This document shows positions 10,853 through 19,064 of a stretch of 57,216 bases of DNA, one piece after another. The stretch covers positions 1 through 57,216 of the forward strand of contig JAJZSM010000001.1 in assembly GCA_021849765.1 (NCBI GenBank), read 5' to 3'. How positions within the stretch are numbered: position 1 is the stretch's first letter; every line of letters starts with the position of its first letter. Both the position numbers and the translations under genes were made by a program. Below the pieces are notes generated by a model. It did no database searches and had not been told where the DNA came from. It saw nothing but the letters and a program-made list of their open reading frames with translations. The stretch comes from Actinomycetes bacterium (GTDB taxonomy: Bacteria; Actinomycetota; Acidimicrobiia; Acidimicrobiales; RAAP-2).

Positions 10853-11389
10853 ATGACGACGAATGGCACGATGCGCGCACTTGACGCTCAACGAGGGGCA
10901 GCTCGCGTCGAGGAACTCTATGACACCGACGTTCGCGATCTTTGGGAGGCGTGCACGTCGCCTGACCGGCTGGCCCGTTGGCTCGCCTACGTCTCGGGCG
11001 ACCTGCACGTTGGCGGCACCATCGAGATGACGTTCACGAGTACATGGACGGGCCCAGCAAAGATTGAACGTTGCGACGCGCCACACCACCTGCTGCTCAC
11101 CACCGAGCCGGGAACCGACGACGAGTGTCAGCTGGAGGCGTGGCTCACCGACGAGGGGGCCAAGTCCCGGCTGGTGGTCGAGGAGCGGGGCCTGCCCCTC
11201 GACAGGCTCCATTTCCATGGCGCCGGCTGGCATACGCACCTCGAAGACCTCGCGCGTTCGATCCGGCTCGGCGGTTCCGCGCACCCCGATGGTTGGTCCG
11301 CCACGCGAGCCGCACCCGACTGGCGCAGCCGCTGGGTCGAACTGACGCCCGGCTACGCGGCCATGCCGGTGGCGTACGGTCCCACTTGA
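10853..11389 (+). CDS. SRPBCC/AHSA1-like protein
   Basis: A 178-residue START-fold protein of the SRPBCC superfamily (Aha1-like). The pattern ELYDTDVRDLWEACTSPDRLARWL followed by GDLHVGGTIEMTF and a conserved late W..RW.EL helix is characteristic; such proteins have a deep hydrophobic pocket whose ligand is unknown here. I chose ATG 10853 over upstream in-frame starts because AGGGGAAAAGAG immediately precedes it and the domain begins a few residues later. The stop at 11389 directly abuts an IS3-type transposase remnant, so the last codons may have been altered by insertion. Confidence 0.75.
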   Translation: MTTNGTMRALDAQRGAARVEELYDTDVRDLWEACTSPDRLARWLAYVSGDLHVGGTIEMTFTSTWTGPAKIERCDAPHHLLLTTEPGTDDECQLEAWLTDEGAKSRLVVEERGLPLDRLHFHGAGWHTHLEDLARSIRLGGSAHPDGWSATRAAPDWRSRWVELTPGYAAMPVAYGPT

Positions 11390-11391
11390 TC

Positions 11392-11531
11392 GGTCCCGAG
11401 CGCACCTACAACAACCGACGTCGTCAGCGCCGGCTCGGCAAGCTCACGCCGGTCGAGTTCGAGTTGACCTTCACCGCGACGGACGCGGCATGATGTTCAC
11501 AACCGATGTCAACCAAAGTCGGGGCAGACCC
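11392..11531 (+). mobile_element. Remnant of an IS3-family insertion sequence (transposase C-terminus and right end)
   Basis: About 33 codons (to TGA 11491-11493) read YNNRRRQRRLGKLTPVEFE, the typical end of an IS3-type DDE integrase, where a basic YN.RR.H..LG..TP.E.E motif is expected. The rest of the transposase is absent; upstream is the intact SRPBCC gene. About 20 nt after the stop lies AACCAAAGTCGGGGCAGACC, which resembles an IS3-type terminal inverted repeat. No second end was found. It is a scar, not an active element. Confidence 0.6.
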
Positions 11532-11648
11532 GCATTCTGATCGCGGATCTAGCTGAACCACGAAGCTCCGGGAGTTCGCGCGAACAAAATACTTGTGGGA
11601 TTGAGCTGCTGTGAGCGGGCCATCGAGAGAGCGTTGTTACGATGCTAT

Positions 11649-11672
11649 CCTTACTAATGTGAATTAGTAAGG
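11649..11672. promoter_or_regulatory. Perfect palindrome, probable VapB(C) operator
   Basis: CCTTACTAAT and ATTAGTAAGG are exact 10-bp inverted arms separated by GTGA. The palindrome overlaps a possible TATCCT -10 box (11646-11651) and its right arm contains part of the AAGGAG ribosome site of vapB. Toxin-antitoxin operons are normally autorepressed at such sites. Confidence 0.7.
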
Positions 11673-11680
11673 AGCATGAC

Positions 11681-11929
11681 ATGAATATAGCAGCGAGAGT
11701 GACGTCAAAGGGCCAAGTCACTGTTCCCAAGGCCGTACGTGAAGCCTTGGGTGTGAGTGAGGGGGATGCCATCATTTTTCGAATTGAAGGGAACCGCGCC
11801 ATTGTGGCTCGCACGCCCGATTTTATTGAACTAGCGGGCACGCTTCGGATTCCGACCTCCAAGAAGAACGCCGCCTGGGACCACGTGATCAAGAGCGCTC
11901 ACGCGAGTAGAGCCACCAGAAATTCGTGA
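11681..11929 (+). CDS. vapB: AbrB/SpoVT-type antitoxin (VapB)
   Basis: An 82-residue swapped-hairpin AbrB protein: ARVTSKGQVTVPKAVREALG is the family DNA-binding core, followed by a C-terminal toxin-binding tail. It should neutralise the downstream PIN toxin and repress the operon. AAGGAG lies 6 nt before the ATG, embedded in a perfect palindrome. The stop overlaps the toxin start as GTGA. The stretch is richer in A and T than its neighbours and follows an IS3 scar, which suggests horizontal acquisition. Confidence 0.88.
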   Translation: MNIAARVTSKGQVTVPKAVREALGVSEGDAIIFRIEGNRAIVARTPDFIELAGTLRIPTSKKNAAWDHVIKSAHASRATRNS

Positions 11930-12318
11930 GCGCCTTTGTAGACACCAACGTCCTTGTGCGGCATTTAATTGGCGACCCGCCAAAGTTGGCAGCTCGGGCG
12001 ACAGACTATCTACGCGGGGAGTCGGACCTACTTGTCGCGGATCTCATCGTTGCCGAGACGATCTACGTTCTTGAATCCTTCTACGAGGTGTCGCGTCCGA
12101 AGATCAGTGAGTCGATGCGGGCGCTGATTGTGATGGAGTCGGTGCGCGTCGTCGACGCGCCTCTTCTACTTCGCGCCGTGGAGATCTACGAATACGACCG
12201 CCTTGATTTTGCAGAGGCGTATCTCATCGCGTCCGCCGAATCGACTGGTGTAATGCGGGTTGCGTCATTTGACCGCTCAATCGACCGCGTCAAAACCATC
12301 ACACGCGTCGAGCCATAA
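11926..12318 (+). CDS. vapC: PIN-domain ribonuclease toxin (VapC)
   Basis: A 130-residue PIN nuclease. The four acidic metal-binding positions are visible: Asp6 (FVDTNVL), Glu44 (IVAET), Asp94 (RLDFAEAY) and Asp116 (ASFDRS), so it is probably active. VapC toxins cut specific tRNAs or rRNA; the target cannot be predicted. The GTG start overlaps the antitoxin stop by 4 nt, giving translational coupling. The length is normal for the family. A tRNA gene lies just downstream in the opposite orientation. Confidence 0.9.
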   Translation: MSAFVDTNVLVRHLIGDPPKLAARATDYLRGESDLLVADLIVAETIYVLESFYEVSRPKISESMRALIVMESVRVVDAPLLLRAVEIYEYDRLDFAEAYLIASAESTGVMRVASFDRSIDRVKTITRVEP

Positions 12319-12355
12319 GCTGCTTGAGCCCGCCTCTAGGAGACTAGACCCCGAG

Positions 12356-12429
12356 TGGGCGCTGAGGGACTCGAACCCCCGGCCTGCTGAGTGTAAATCA
12401 GCTGCTCTAACCAGCTGAGCTAAGCGCCC
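12356..12429 (-). tRNA. tRNA-Val (UAC anticodon)
   Basis: Read on the minus strand, 74 nt fold into a full cloverleaf: acceptor GGGCGCT with AGCGCCC, D arm GCTC/GAGC, anticodon stem GCTGA/TCAGC with loop TTTACAC (anticodon TAC), a 5-nt variable loop, and T arm GGGGG TTCGAGT CCCTC with one G-U pair. The discriminator base is A and CCA is not encoded. The anticodon reads GUA/GUG valine codons. Confidence 0.93.
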
Positions 12430-12541
12430 GAAGTCACCAGCCTAAACCAGCCGCCACCCACTAACCTCCCCTGTCCGCCAAGGCGTAGTTTGGGGATAGA
12501 CCGAGATCAGGCGAAACGAAGCTGGTGGCGGAAGTGGGGTC

Positions 12542-13444
12542 ATGGTGACCATCTCCAATTTGTCGGCCCGAGAATTCGTGGGTGACGTGATCGGGCGCGA
12601 GACCAGTCAGATGCTGCGCCACACACCGGTTGCCCGTCTCGGGACCGATCCGGAGGGAGTGCACCAACTCCGAGTAGCGTCACGCCGACTTCGCTCCGAG
12701 CTTCGCCTGCTGCAGCCGATGCTCGAGCCCCCGTGGTACGCGACGACGATGAAGGAGTTGGCCTGGCTGGGACACACGCTGGGCGGATTCCGGGACAGCG
12801 ATGTCCTAATCGCACTGCTCAAGGAGTTCGCAACGGCAGATCAGAGTCTCGATCGCGCGGTCATCGATCGCGCGATGAATGACCGACGAGCACTTCAGGG
12901 AAAGATCGTGCGGACCCTCAGCCGCGAGCGATACGCGTTGCTCATCGCCGACCTCGCCCGAAGCGTCGTGCGTCCGCCCCTGCGCCGGGCAAACCTCGGA
13001 CCTCGTACGGTGGTCACGTCTCAGCTCATCGGATCGTGGGACGCCCTTCGCACCGCCTCCCAGGAAGTGAACGGCACCGAGACAGCCCTCCACCAAATCC
13101 GGATCCTCGCGAAGCGAGCCCGCTACGCGACCGAGATCGCCGCCCCTTTCCTCGGTGACGGCGCCCACACCATCGTCGAGCGATTGGTGGCGATCCAGGA
13201 CTCACTTGGCCACCAACGCGATCTCACGGCAGTGCGAGAGTTCGTGACCGCGTGGTACGGCTCACCGGAGGCCGCGCGCGGCGTGGACCCCGTCGACGCG
13301 AGCGAGGCGTGGCTGCAAACCGTTGACGCCGCCGGGCATATCAGCCCCGACTCGTGGCGCGAGCCACTCGCCGAAGCGATGGTCTTGATCGACGACTTGG
13401 ACGTCCACCAATCACAGCGGCCCGATCTGCACCAACTCCCCTAG
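12542..13444 (+). CDS. CHAD domain protein
   Basis: A 300-residue all-helical protein with the conserved histidines and basic residues of the CHAD domain: GVHQLRVASRRLRSELR near residue 40, LGGFRDSDV, and a second half with ALHQIRILAKRARYATE and LGHQRDLTAVREF. CHAD proteins bind inorganic polyphosphate and often accompany CYTH phosphatases; none is seen here. The start ATG at 12542 is followed by GTG, either of which could be used. The 3' end overlaps the convergent inositol-phosphatase-like gene by 33 nt, and there is no room for a terminator between them. Confidence 0.88.
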   Translation: MVTISNLSAREFVGDVIGRETSQMLRHTPVARLGTDPEGVHQLRVASRRLRSELRLLQPMLEPPWYATTMKELAWLGHTLGGFRDSDVLIALLKEFATADQSLDRAVIDRAMNDRRALQGKIVRTLSRERYALLIADLARSVVRPPLRRANLGPRTVVTSQLIGSWDALRTASQEVNGTETALHQIRILAKRARYATEIAAPFLGDGAHTIVERLVAIQDSLGHQRDLTAVREFVTAWYGSPEAARGVDPVDASEAWLQTVDAAGHISPDSWREPLAEAMVLIDDLDVHQSQRPDLHQLP

Positions 13445-14140
13445 GAGACGTTCAGTCGCGGCGATGATCGGTCGTCGAACGACGACCCCATCGGTCACCA
13501 GCTCCTCGCCTCGGTAGTCCGCGTCGACCGCGCCAGCCTCGCGAGCGATCAAGAGGCCGGCCAGGTAGTCCCAGGGATTGAGGGTCGACCGTTGCGCGAC
13601 ACCGTAGGCGTCGAGCGATCCATCGGCCACGAGGCAGATCTCGAGGCTCGCCGCGCCCAGAGCCCGGAACTGCGCCCAGCCCGCGTGATGGTCGGGCAGT
13701 CCCGAGAACGCAACGACGGCCTCGCCCAGCCGATCACAGCCGCTGGTGCCAATCGCCTGGCCGTCACGAGTGGCTCCCGCGCCACGCTCGGCCTCGTAGG
13801 CGGTGCCGGTTGCGTGATTGACCACGTAGCCGGCGACGAGCTCGCCGTCTCGCAGTGCCGCAAGGCTGGTCGTGTAGAACGGCACGCCGCGATCGCAGTT
13901 CGTCGAGCCGTCGATCGGGTCGACGACCACGGTGTACGGCCCCGAGCCCGTCACACCAGACTCTTCGCTGACCACGCGAAGTCCGGCGCCACCGAGTACC
14001 CGCCGCGCGACCTCGTCGGCGACCACGTCGAGGTGGTACTGCGTCTCTCGAAGACCCGAGTAGCCGCGTCCGCGGTGCGCCTCGATCGACCGGCCGATCT
14101 CGTCGGCGCACACGCGAAGGTTGGCAAGGAGGTCACGCAT
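13412..14140 (-). CDS. Inositol monophosphatase family protein
   Basis: A 242-residue metal-dependent sugar- or nucleotide-phosphate phosphatase. Both IMPase signatures are complete: VVDPIDGSTN with the metal-binding Asp residues, and NPWDYLAGLLIAREAGA near the C-terminus; EESG supplies the upstream acidic residue. Substrates in this family include inositol phosphate, histidinol phosphate and PAP, and cannot be separated here. I chose ATG 14140 because TACGGT lies 7 nt before it; in-frame GTGs at 14149 and 14143 would fall within or beside that box. It is divergent from the GH3 gene. Confidence 0.88.
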   Translation of the reverse strand: MRDLLANLRVCADEIGRSIEAHRGRGYSGLRETQYHLDVVADEVARRVLGGAGLRVVSEESGVTGSGPYTVVVDPIDGSTNCDRGVPFYTTSLAALRDGELVAGYVVNHATGTAYEAERGAGATRDGQAIGTSGCDRLGEAVVAFSGLPDHHAGWAQFRALGAASLEICLVADGSLDAYGVAQRSTLNPWDYLAGLLIAREAGAVDADYRGEELVTDGVVVRRPIIAATERLLGELVQIGPL

Positions 14141-14147
14141 CACTTCC

Positions 14148-14153
14148 ACCGTA
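14148..14153 (-). promoter_or_regulatory. -10 box for leaderless IMPase-family gene
   Basis: TACGGT on the minus strand, 7 nt before ATG 14140. Confidence 0.45.
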
Positions 14154-14260
14154 TCGGGGTGTGGTCGGGGTTTCGGACCAGTCGACGTTCACCCGAGGGC
14201 CCGTACACTTTCGTGCGGCCCTTCCCGACTCGTCGGGACCTGAGACGACTGGAGACATGG

Positions 14261-16825
14261 ATGACCCGGACTCGAGCGCGGCGCCATACGCGTCGCCTCG
14301 GGGCCGTCGTGTCATTCGTGCTCGTCGCGACCGCGCTCGTCGGCGTCGGCCCGGGCAGCCCCACTGGCGCGGCGAGCCCGCGTCTGCCCGTGGCCGCCGG
14401 CGTCATCCGACCCGCGGCTCGATGCCCGTGGGTCCAGCAGTCGCTACGTCATCGCGCGTCGGCGTCGACGCTCGCCGATGAGGTCGTGGCCCGCATGACC
14501 CTCGCCCAGAAGGTGAGCTTCATCGCCCTCTCCACCTATCCCCCGCTCGAGAACGCCAACGTCGGCATTCCCAACCTCTGCATCCCACCCCTGACGCTGA
14601 CCGATGGACCCAATGGCGTCGCCAACGGGCTGCAGTTCGTCACCCAGCTGCCGGCCGCGATCGGCGTCGGCGCCACGTTCGATCCGTCGCTCGCCGGCGC
14701 GGTCGCCGGAGTCCTAGCCAGCGAGGCTCGCGCCAAGGGCATTGACGGCGTGCAGGCGCCCAATCTCAACCTGGCGCGCGTTCCCCTAAGCGGGCGGATC
14801 TTCGAAACCTACGGCGAGGATCCGGAGCTCTCAGCGGTCTTGGGCGTAGCCGCCATTCGCGCCATCCAGTCCCGCGGCGAGATCGCCGACGCGAAGCACT
14901 TCACCGCCTACACCCAGGAGACCGCGCGGGCGCGTCTCAATCAGCAAGTGTCGGCGCGTGCGTTGGCCGAGATCTACAACGCCCCCTTCGAGGCAGCCGT
15001 ACGCCAGGCCCACGTGGCATCGCTCATGTGCTCCTACGGGTCGCTCAATGGCGTCAATACCTGTTCGAATCCCTACGTCTATCGCACGCTGCACCAGTGG
15101 GGATTCACCGGATTCGTCCGATCGGACCTCGGCGCGGTCCCCGATCCAGTCGCCGCCCTGCGCGCCGGGATCGCCATGCTCAAGCCCATCTCGACCGCCG
15201 GTTTGATCGGGGCGGTCCTGCACCACCGGCTCGCCATGCGAGCCCTCGATCGAGCGGTCCATTCCGTCCTCGTTCCCATGTTCGCGCTCGGTCTCGTGGC
15301 CCATCCGCTGCGACTCGAGCTGGGCGCGCACGTCTCGACCCCGAGCCACGTCGCCGTCGCCCTGCGGGCCGCTGAGAGCAGCATCGTGTTGTTGAAGAAT
15401 CACCGTCGGATCCTCCCGCTGCCGGGGACCACGCGGTCCATCGCCGTCATCGGGCTCGCGGGCAACCAGGATCCGATGAGCGCCGGCGGTGGGAGTGCCG
15501 CGGTCGTCGCCAGCAACGTCGTCACTCCACTCGCCGCGCTTCGCCACGCGATGGCGGGACGCGTCCGACTCACCTACGCCCCGGGCGACATCTACATTCC
15601 CAACGTCAAGTCACGCCGCGACATCGTTATCGAGTCGGGTACGCCACTCAAGCTGATCACCCGGTTCAGCCAGGTTGGTGAGCCGGGCAAGGCCGACATT
15701 GGAATCGATCGCGGCGGCAATGTCTCGCCGAGCGTCGCTACCGCCGCGACCCCGGGCACGGGTGACAACTGGATGACCTCACAGGTGCGGTTCAGGGCCA
15801 AGCGAACGGGCATCTACGACGTGGCGTTCCGCCAGTTCGGCGACACCTGGGTGTACATCAACGGTCGGCTCCTCATCGCGTCACGCGGGTTGCACTCGCC
15901 GGACTTGATCACCACCGCCGTGCGATTGCTGTCCGGTCGTGACTACACGCTGCGCGTCACCTGGTTCGACATCCGCGACCATCCGGCGCCGACCTTCGAC
16001 CTGGTGGATGCCTCGCCGGCGATCGCCAAGGCGGTCCGCCTCGCGCGTCGCGCGCAGTACGCCATCGTGTTCGCCAGCGCGCCCACTTCCGAGGGGGCCG
16101 ACCGGCCCAACCTCAACCTCCCCGGTGATCAGAACTCGCTGATCCAAGCCGTCGCCGCGGCGAACCGCCACACCATCGTCGTGCTCGAGACCGGTGGCGC
16201 CGTCGCGATGCCTTGGATCGGCCGCGTCGCCGCGGTGCTCGAGGCGTGGTTCCCGGGACAGGTGGATGGCGCGGCGATCGCCCCCGTACTCACCGGCGCG
16301 GTCGATCCGTCGGGCCACCTTCCGCTGACGTTCCCCACCGCTGCGGAGTTCGCGGCGAGCGCATCGCCGCATCTGTACCCCGGCGTCGATGGAACGGTCT
16401 CGTTCAGCCCCGGCCTGCAAATGGGCTACCGCTGGTACCAGGCCAACAACGTGCGCCCCCTGTTTCCCTTCGGCTTCGGCCTCTCCTACACCACGTTCGC
16501 CCTGGGCCACGCCCGCCTGCGCCGAACGGGCACCGGCGTCAGCGTGACACTGCGTGTCGCGAACATGGGCCATCGCACGGGCGCGGCCGTCATCCAGCTC
16601 TACGTGGCCTACCCCGCGGGCGCCGGCGAACCTCCCCATCAGCTCCGAGCGTTCTCCCGGGTCCTGCTGCGAGCGGGTGAGACGACGCGCGTCACCATGG
16701 CCGTGGATCGACGGGGCTTTTCGATCTATCGGCACGGTTCGTTCACCGTGGTGCCCGGCACCTATCACCTCGACATCGGCCAGTCGTCAGCCAACCTCCC
16801 GATTCGACTGTCCGCGCGCCTGTAG
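14261..16825 (+). CDS. Secreted glycoside hydrolase family 3 enzyme
   Basis: An 854-residue GH3 protein, probably a beta-glucosidase or related exo-glycosidase acting outside the membrane. An Arg-rich N-terminus and a hydrophobic segment (AVVSFVLVATALVGVG) form a signal peptide. The catalytic barrel has LTLTDGPNGVANG and a GFVRSDLGAV segment whose Asp is the expected nucleophile. The second domain (SIVLLKNHRRILPLPG) is split by a beta-rich insert resembling PA14 (about residues 505-580), and a fibronectin-III-like domain ends the protein. GGAG 6 nt before ATG 14261 sets the start; a TACACT box at 14204-14209 could be the promoter. Sugar specificity is unknown. Confidence 0.9.
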   Translation: MTRTRARRHTRRLGAVVSFVLVATALVGVGPGSPTGAASPRLPVAAGVIRPAARCPWVQQSLRHRASASTLADEVVARMTLAQKVSFIALSTYPPLENANVGIPNLCIPPLTLTDGPNGVANGLQFVTQLPAAIGVGATFDPSLAGAVAGVLASEARAKGIDGVQAPNLNLARVPLSGRIFETYGEDPELSAVLGVAAIRAIQSRGEIADAKHFTAYTQETARARLNQQVSARALAEIYNAPFEAAVRQAHVASLMCSYGSLNGVNTCSNPYVYRTLHQWGFTGFVRSDLGAVPDPVAALRAGIAMLKPISTAGLIGAVLHHRLAMRALDRAVHSVLVPMFALGLVAHPLRLELGAHVSTPSHVAVALRAAESSIVLLKNHRRILPLPGTTRSIAVIGLAGNQDPMSAGGGSAAVVASNVVTPLAALRHAMAGRVRLTYAPGDIYIPNVKSRRDIVIESGTPLKLITRFSQVGEPGKADIGIDRGGNVSPSVATAATPGTGDNWMTSQVRFRAKRTGIYDVAFRQFGDTWVYINGRLLIASRGLHSPDLITTAVRLLSGRDYTLRVTWFDIRDHPAPTFDLVDASPAIAKAVRLARRAQYAIVFASAPTSEGADRPNLNLPGDQNSLIQAVAAANRHTIVVLETGGAVAMPWIGRVAAVLEAWFPGQVDGAAIAPVLTGAVDPSGHLPLTFPTAAEFAASASPHLYPGVDGTVSFSPGLQMGYRWYQANNVRPLFPFGFGLSYTTFALGHARLRRTGTGVSVTLRVANMGHRTGAAVIQLYVAYPAGAGEPPHQLRAFSRVLLRAGETTRVTMAVDRRGFSIYRHGSFTVVPGTYHLDIGQSSANLPIRLSARL

Positions 16826-16862
16826 GTTCGCCAGACGATGCGACACCTCCCACGGCGACGAC

Positions 16863-16868
16863 TAATCT
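16863..16868 (+). promoter_or_regulatory. -10 box for the 16876 gene
   Basis: TAATCT, 7 nt before ATG 16876 (4 nt before an alternative GTG at 16873). Confidence 0.5.
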
Positions 16869-16875
16869 CGTAGTG

Positions 16876-17433
16876 ATGGCCGCAATCGACGTTGCCGGGT
16901 TCGTAGCCGATCTCAAGGACCACGCGGTCACCCACGGGTTCCACGTGCACGATGAACGCCACTTCGTCGAGACCTACTCGCTGCGCCAGGCCTGGGAGGT
17001 GGACCTGCACCCCGAGGACGGCTGCGGCGGGCCGGTCGACCTGCACGTCGAGCTCGACGTCGATCCGCGGACCCTGCTCGCCTTCGAGGACGCCGTGATG
17101 GGCCTGCCCGATGACGTCGATCCGCCTGACGAATTCCACTTCCCCTTGATCCTCACCTGGAGTCTGCCGCCGATGCCTCACGGGCCGGATCTGCTGCGCC
17201 TAGCCATCGACCTCGCCCCGATCGGCGGTGTCGACATGCCCCTCGAGGTCACCGCGACCGACACCTTCGCGTCGCCCACCGAGTCAAGCGAGCGACGCAT
17301 CGCCATCGTCGCGCGCCGCGCGATCTCGCTCAGTCAGGTAGCCAAGGGCGAGGACCCGCTCTGTGACGTCTTCGAGCACGGGCGCAGGGTCAGTGACGTC
17401 CTGCTCCAAGCCGCGGACTCGTGGCTCGCCTGA
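16876..17433 (+). CDS. Hypothetical acidic protein
   Basis: I do not recognise this 185-residue protein. It is acidic, without signal peptide or membrane segment, so probably cytoplasmic. It has a mixed alpha/beta look with a Trp/Asp/His-rich middle (WEVDLHPEDGCGGPVDLHVE) and a proline-rich stretch around residues 75-105. ATG 16876 is preferred over GTG 16873 because a TAATCT box lies 7 nt upstream. Its 3' end overlaps the lipoprotein gene by 13 nt, so the two are probably co-transcribed after the GH3 gene. Confidence 0.7.
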   Translation: MAAIDVAGFVADLKDHAVTHGFHVHDERHFVETYSLRQAWEVDLHPEDGCGGPVDLHVELDVDPRTLLAFEDAVMGLPDDVDPPDEFHFPLILTWSLPPMPHGPDLLRLAIDLAPIGGVDMPLEVTATDTFASPTESSERRIAIVARRAISLSQVAKGEDPLCDVFEHGRRVSDVLLQAADSWLA

Positions 17434-17795
17434 TTCGGCGCCTGGCTCCCCTCGTCCTGTTCGCCACGTCGGCGCTCGCGCTGAGTTCATGCGGCACGTC
17501 CGGCGCCGTCACTCAAGCCCGAATCGCCTGCCGCTACGTGGACCAGTCCCTGGCCATCTACCGCCAGAGCACCCAACCGGGCGTCAGCGCGTCCACGCGG
17601 GTGAGTCAGCAGGCGCGCGCACTCGCCCTGCTGTTGCGCGCCACGCCCTACGCCGCGTCGGCGACCTCAATCGACGGCGGCTGGAATCCGCTGATGACCA
17701 CCATCAACGAGGCCGAACGCGTTCCCATCGTCGATTTGATCCCGTCGCTCACGCACCTGTGCCGAATCGCCCAGTCGGCCACGCCGTACCTCTAG
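17421..17795 (+). CDS. Small lipoprotein of unknown function
   Basis: A 124-residue protein with a basic N-terminus, a hydrophobic run and a lipobox-like LALSSCG ending at Cys24, so it should be lipid-anchored on the outer face of the membrane. The mature part is helical and contains two more cysteines (ACRYV and HLCRI) that could form a disulfide. The GTG at 17421 lies inside the end of the previous gene, which implies coupling. No domain is recognised. Confidence 0.72.
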   Translation: MARLIRRLAPLVLFATSALALSSCGTSGAVTQARIACRYVDQSLAIYRQSTQPGVSASTRVSQQARALALLLRATPYAASATSIDGGWNPLMTTINEAERVPIVDLIPSLTHLCRIAQSATPYL

Positions 17796-17835
17796 CGCCG
17801 CCACCGATCCCGGCGCCGGCACCCGGGAGGCGCGC

Positions 17836-18174
17836 CTAGTCGTTGAATCGCTCGTAGAGCCACTCGAGGGAGTTCTCGTCGAGCATCGCGTCTTCCCATC
17901 CCTCGAGCTGGTCCTCGAGGGCGCCGAGCGAACCGACCGTCCCGATGACTACGACCGTCAAGCCACTCACCGGCTCGTCGGCGACGAGGAAGTCGCCGAA
18001 GATGTCCTCACTCACCGTCGCCTCCGGGCCGATCATCAGGTAGAGCTCCCCGGTCGCCTCGACCCACGACAAGCGATAGGTGTTACCCGTGGCGTCGCTC
18101 CACTCGTCGCCGAACTCGAACTCCGCGCTCTCACGTCGGGCCTCGTTCTGCTGGTAGAAGGCTTCGATGTCCAT
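17836..18174 (-). CDS. Hypothetical small acidic protein
   Basis: A 112-residue, strongly acidic protein with no recognised domain. It starts with a helix (MDIEAFYQQNEARRESAEFE) and then appears beta-rich (NTYRLSWVEATGELYLMIG), ending in an acidic helix. A TAGGCT box sits exactly 6 nt before the ATG, so it is likely a monocistronic leaderless gene, which supports it being real. It converges with the lipoprotein gene. Confidence 0.7.
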   Translation of the reverse strand: MDIEAFYQQNEARRESAEFEFGDEWSDATGNTYRLSWVEATGELYLMIGPEATVSEDIFGDFLVADEPVSGLTVVVIGTVGSLGALEDQLEGWEDAMLDENSLEWLYERFND

Positions 18175-18180
18175 GGCCGC

Positions 18181-18186
18181 AGCCTA
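18181..18186 (-). promoter_or_regulatory. -10 box for leaderless 18174 gene
   Basis: TAGGCT on the minus strand, 6 nt before ATG 18174. Confidence 0.55.
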
Positions 18187-18308
18187 CGTCGTGTATGTGC
18201 GCACCGCTATGCGCGCCGATTGGCACGATGCGGGTCATGAAAACTGGCACGTCGCGAGTCACCCGACTGTGCGCGCTTCACCGTGCACACCCCGGTGGAC
18301 TTCGTCCT

Positions 18309-19007
18309 ATGACACCCACCTATGACGTACTCACCCACCTGCGCACCGATTGGCACCACGTCGCGCACCGACCCGCGTCGGTCGCGGCGTTCGCCCGTCT
18401 GCGTGATCGACACGTCGACGCGCCGCTGCGCGGGATCGAGGACCTCGGCGACCTCGTTGACGCACTCGAGGCGCGCTCCGGTCGACCCGTGCTGGAGCGA
18501 GCTCAACTCGTCCAGGTCATGCTCCAAGAGGCTGGGGACGCCGACGTGCGCCGCGCACTGCTCCAGACCCTCCTGCCGGGCATCGTGAGCGTCTGTCGCC
18601 AGTTGCGTTTCGGCGCCGGCGTCGTCGCTGAACCAAGCGAGACAGTTGGCTCGGCGATCGCGCTGGCGAGTGAGCTCTTGGTTGAATGGGCGGGCCAGTC
18701 TCGCGCGTACGCGGCACCCGACATCCTCTCAGCGCTTCGCGGGCGTCTGCGGCGTTGGCTGTTAAAGGAAAAGGCCGCGATGCGAACCGCGGGCGGCCTC
18801 GACGATGACGTCGCGGCCCCGACGGCGTCCTCGCTCGAACATCGTCTCGCGGCGCATCGCGGCGGACCCCACGATCGACTGGCACGACTGACGTACGCGC
18901 GCGTCTACGAAGGACGGTCGTGGCGCGACCTCGCCGCGGCCGATCACTCGGCACCGCAATCGCTGCAGAACGAACTTCAACGCTTCGCCTACCGGTTCCT
19001 CGTGTGA
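18309..19007 (+). CDS. Sigma-factor-like regulatory protein
   Basis: A 232-residue helical protein. The middle (ADVRRALLQTLLPGIVSVCRQL) resembles a degenerate sigma region 2, and the end (LARLTYARVYEGRSWRDLAAA followed by SAPQSLQNELQRFAYRFL) resembles a region-4 helix-turn-helix. Similar proteins lie near BTAD-type regulators in actinobacteria, often by Tad pilus genes, which are absent here. The longer frame from 18195 is rejected because the domain begins after ATG 18309. Whether it truly binds RNA polymerase is an inference. A membrane-anchored protein and a BTAD regulator follow on the same strand. Confidence 0.6.
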   Translation: MTPTYDVLTHLRTDWHHVAHRPASVAAFARLRDRHVDAPLRGIEDLGDLVDALEARSGRPVLERAQLVQVMLQEAGDADVRRALLQTLLPGIVSVCRQLRFGAGVVAEPSETVGSAIALASELLVEWAGQSRAYAAPDILSALRGRLRRWLLKEKAAMRTAGGLDDDVAAPTASSLEHRLAAHRGGPHDRLARLTYARVYEGRSWRDLAAADHSAPQSLQNELQRFAYRFLV

Positions 19008-19052
19008 GCCGCGATGACCGCACCCAGTTTGGCGACAGCACCCACGCGTCAG

Positions 19053-19058
19053 TACCGT
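19053..19058 (+). promoter_or_regulatory. -10 box for leaderless 19065 gene
   Basis: TACCGT, 6 nt before ATG 19065. It lies between the sigma-like gene and the anchored-protein gene, so the downstream pair can be transcribed on its own. Confidence 0.5.
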
Positions 19059-19064
19059 GGTTTC

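Noticed and set aside
12356..12429. tRNA-Val as an integration site with flanking att repeats
   Set aside because: I could not find a second copy of the tRNA 3' end in the surrounding sequence.
13592..14260. Upstream extension of the GH3 frame
   Set aside because: It is antisense to the IMPase-like gene; the signal peptide and a ribosome site place the start at 14261.
18211..18356. Direct repeat GCGC(G/A)CCGATTGGCAC at 18211-18226 and 18341-18356
   Set aside because: Only 16 bp with one mismatch, one copy inside a coding region; most likely chance or a minor duplication.
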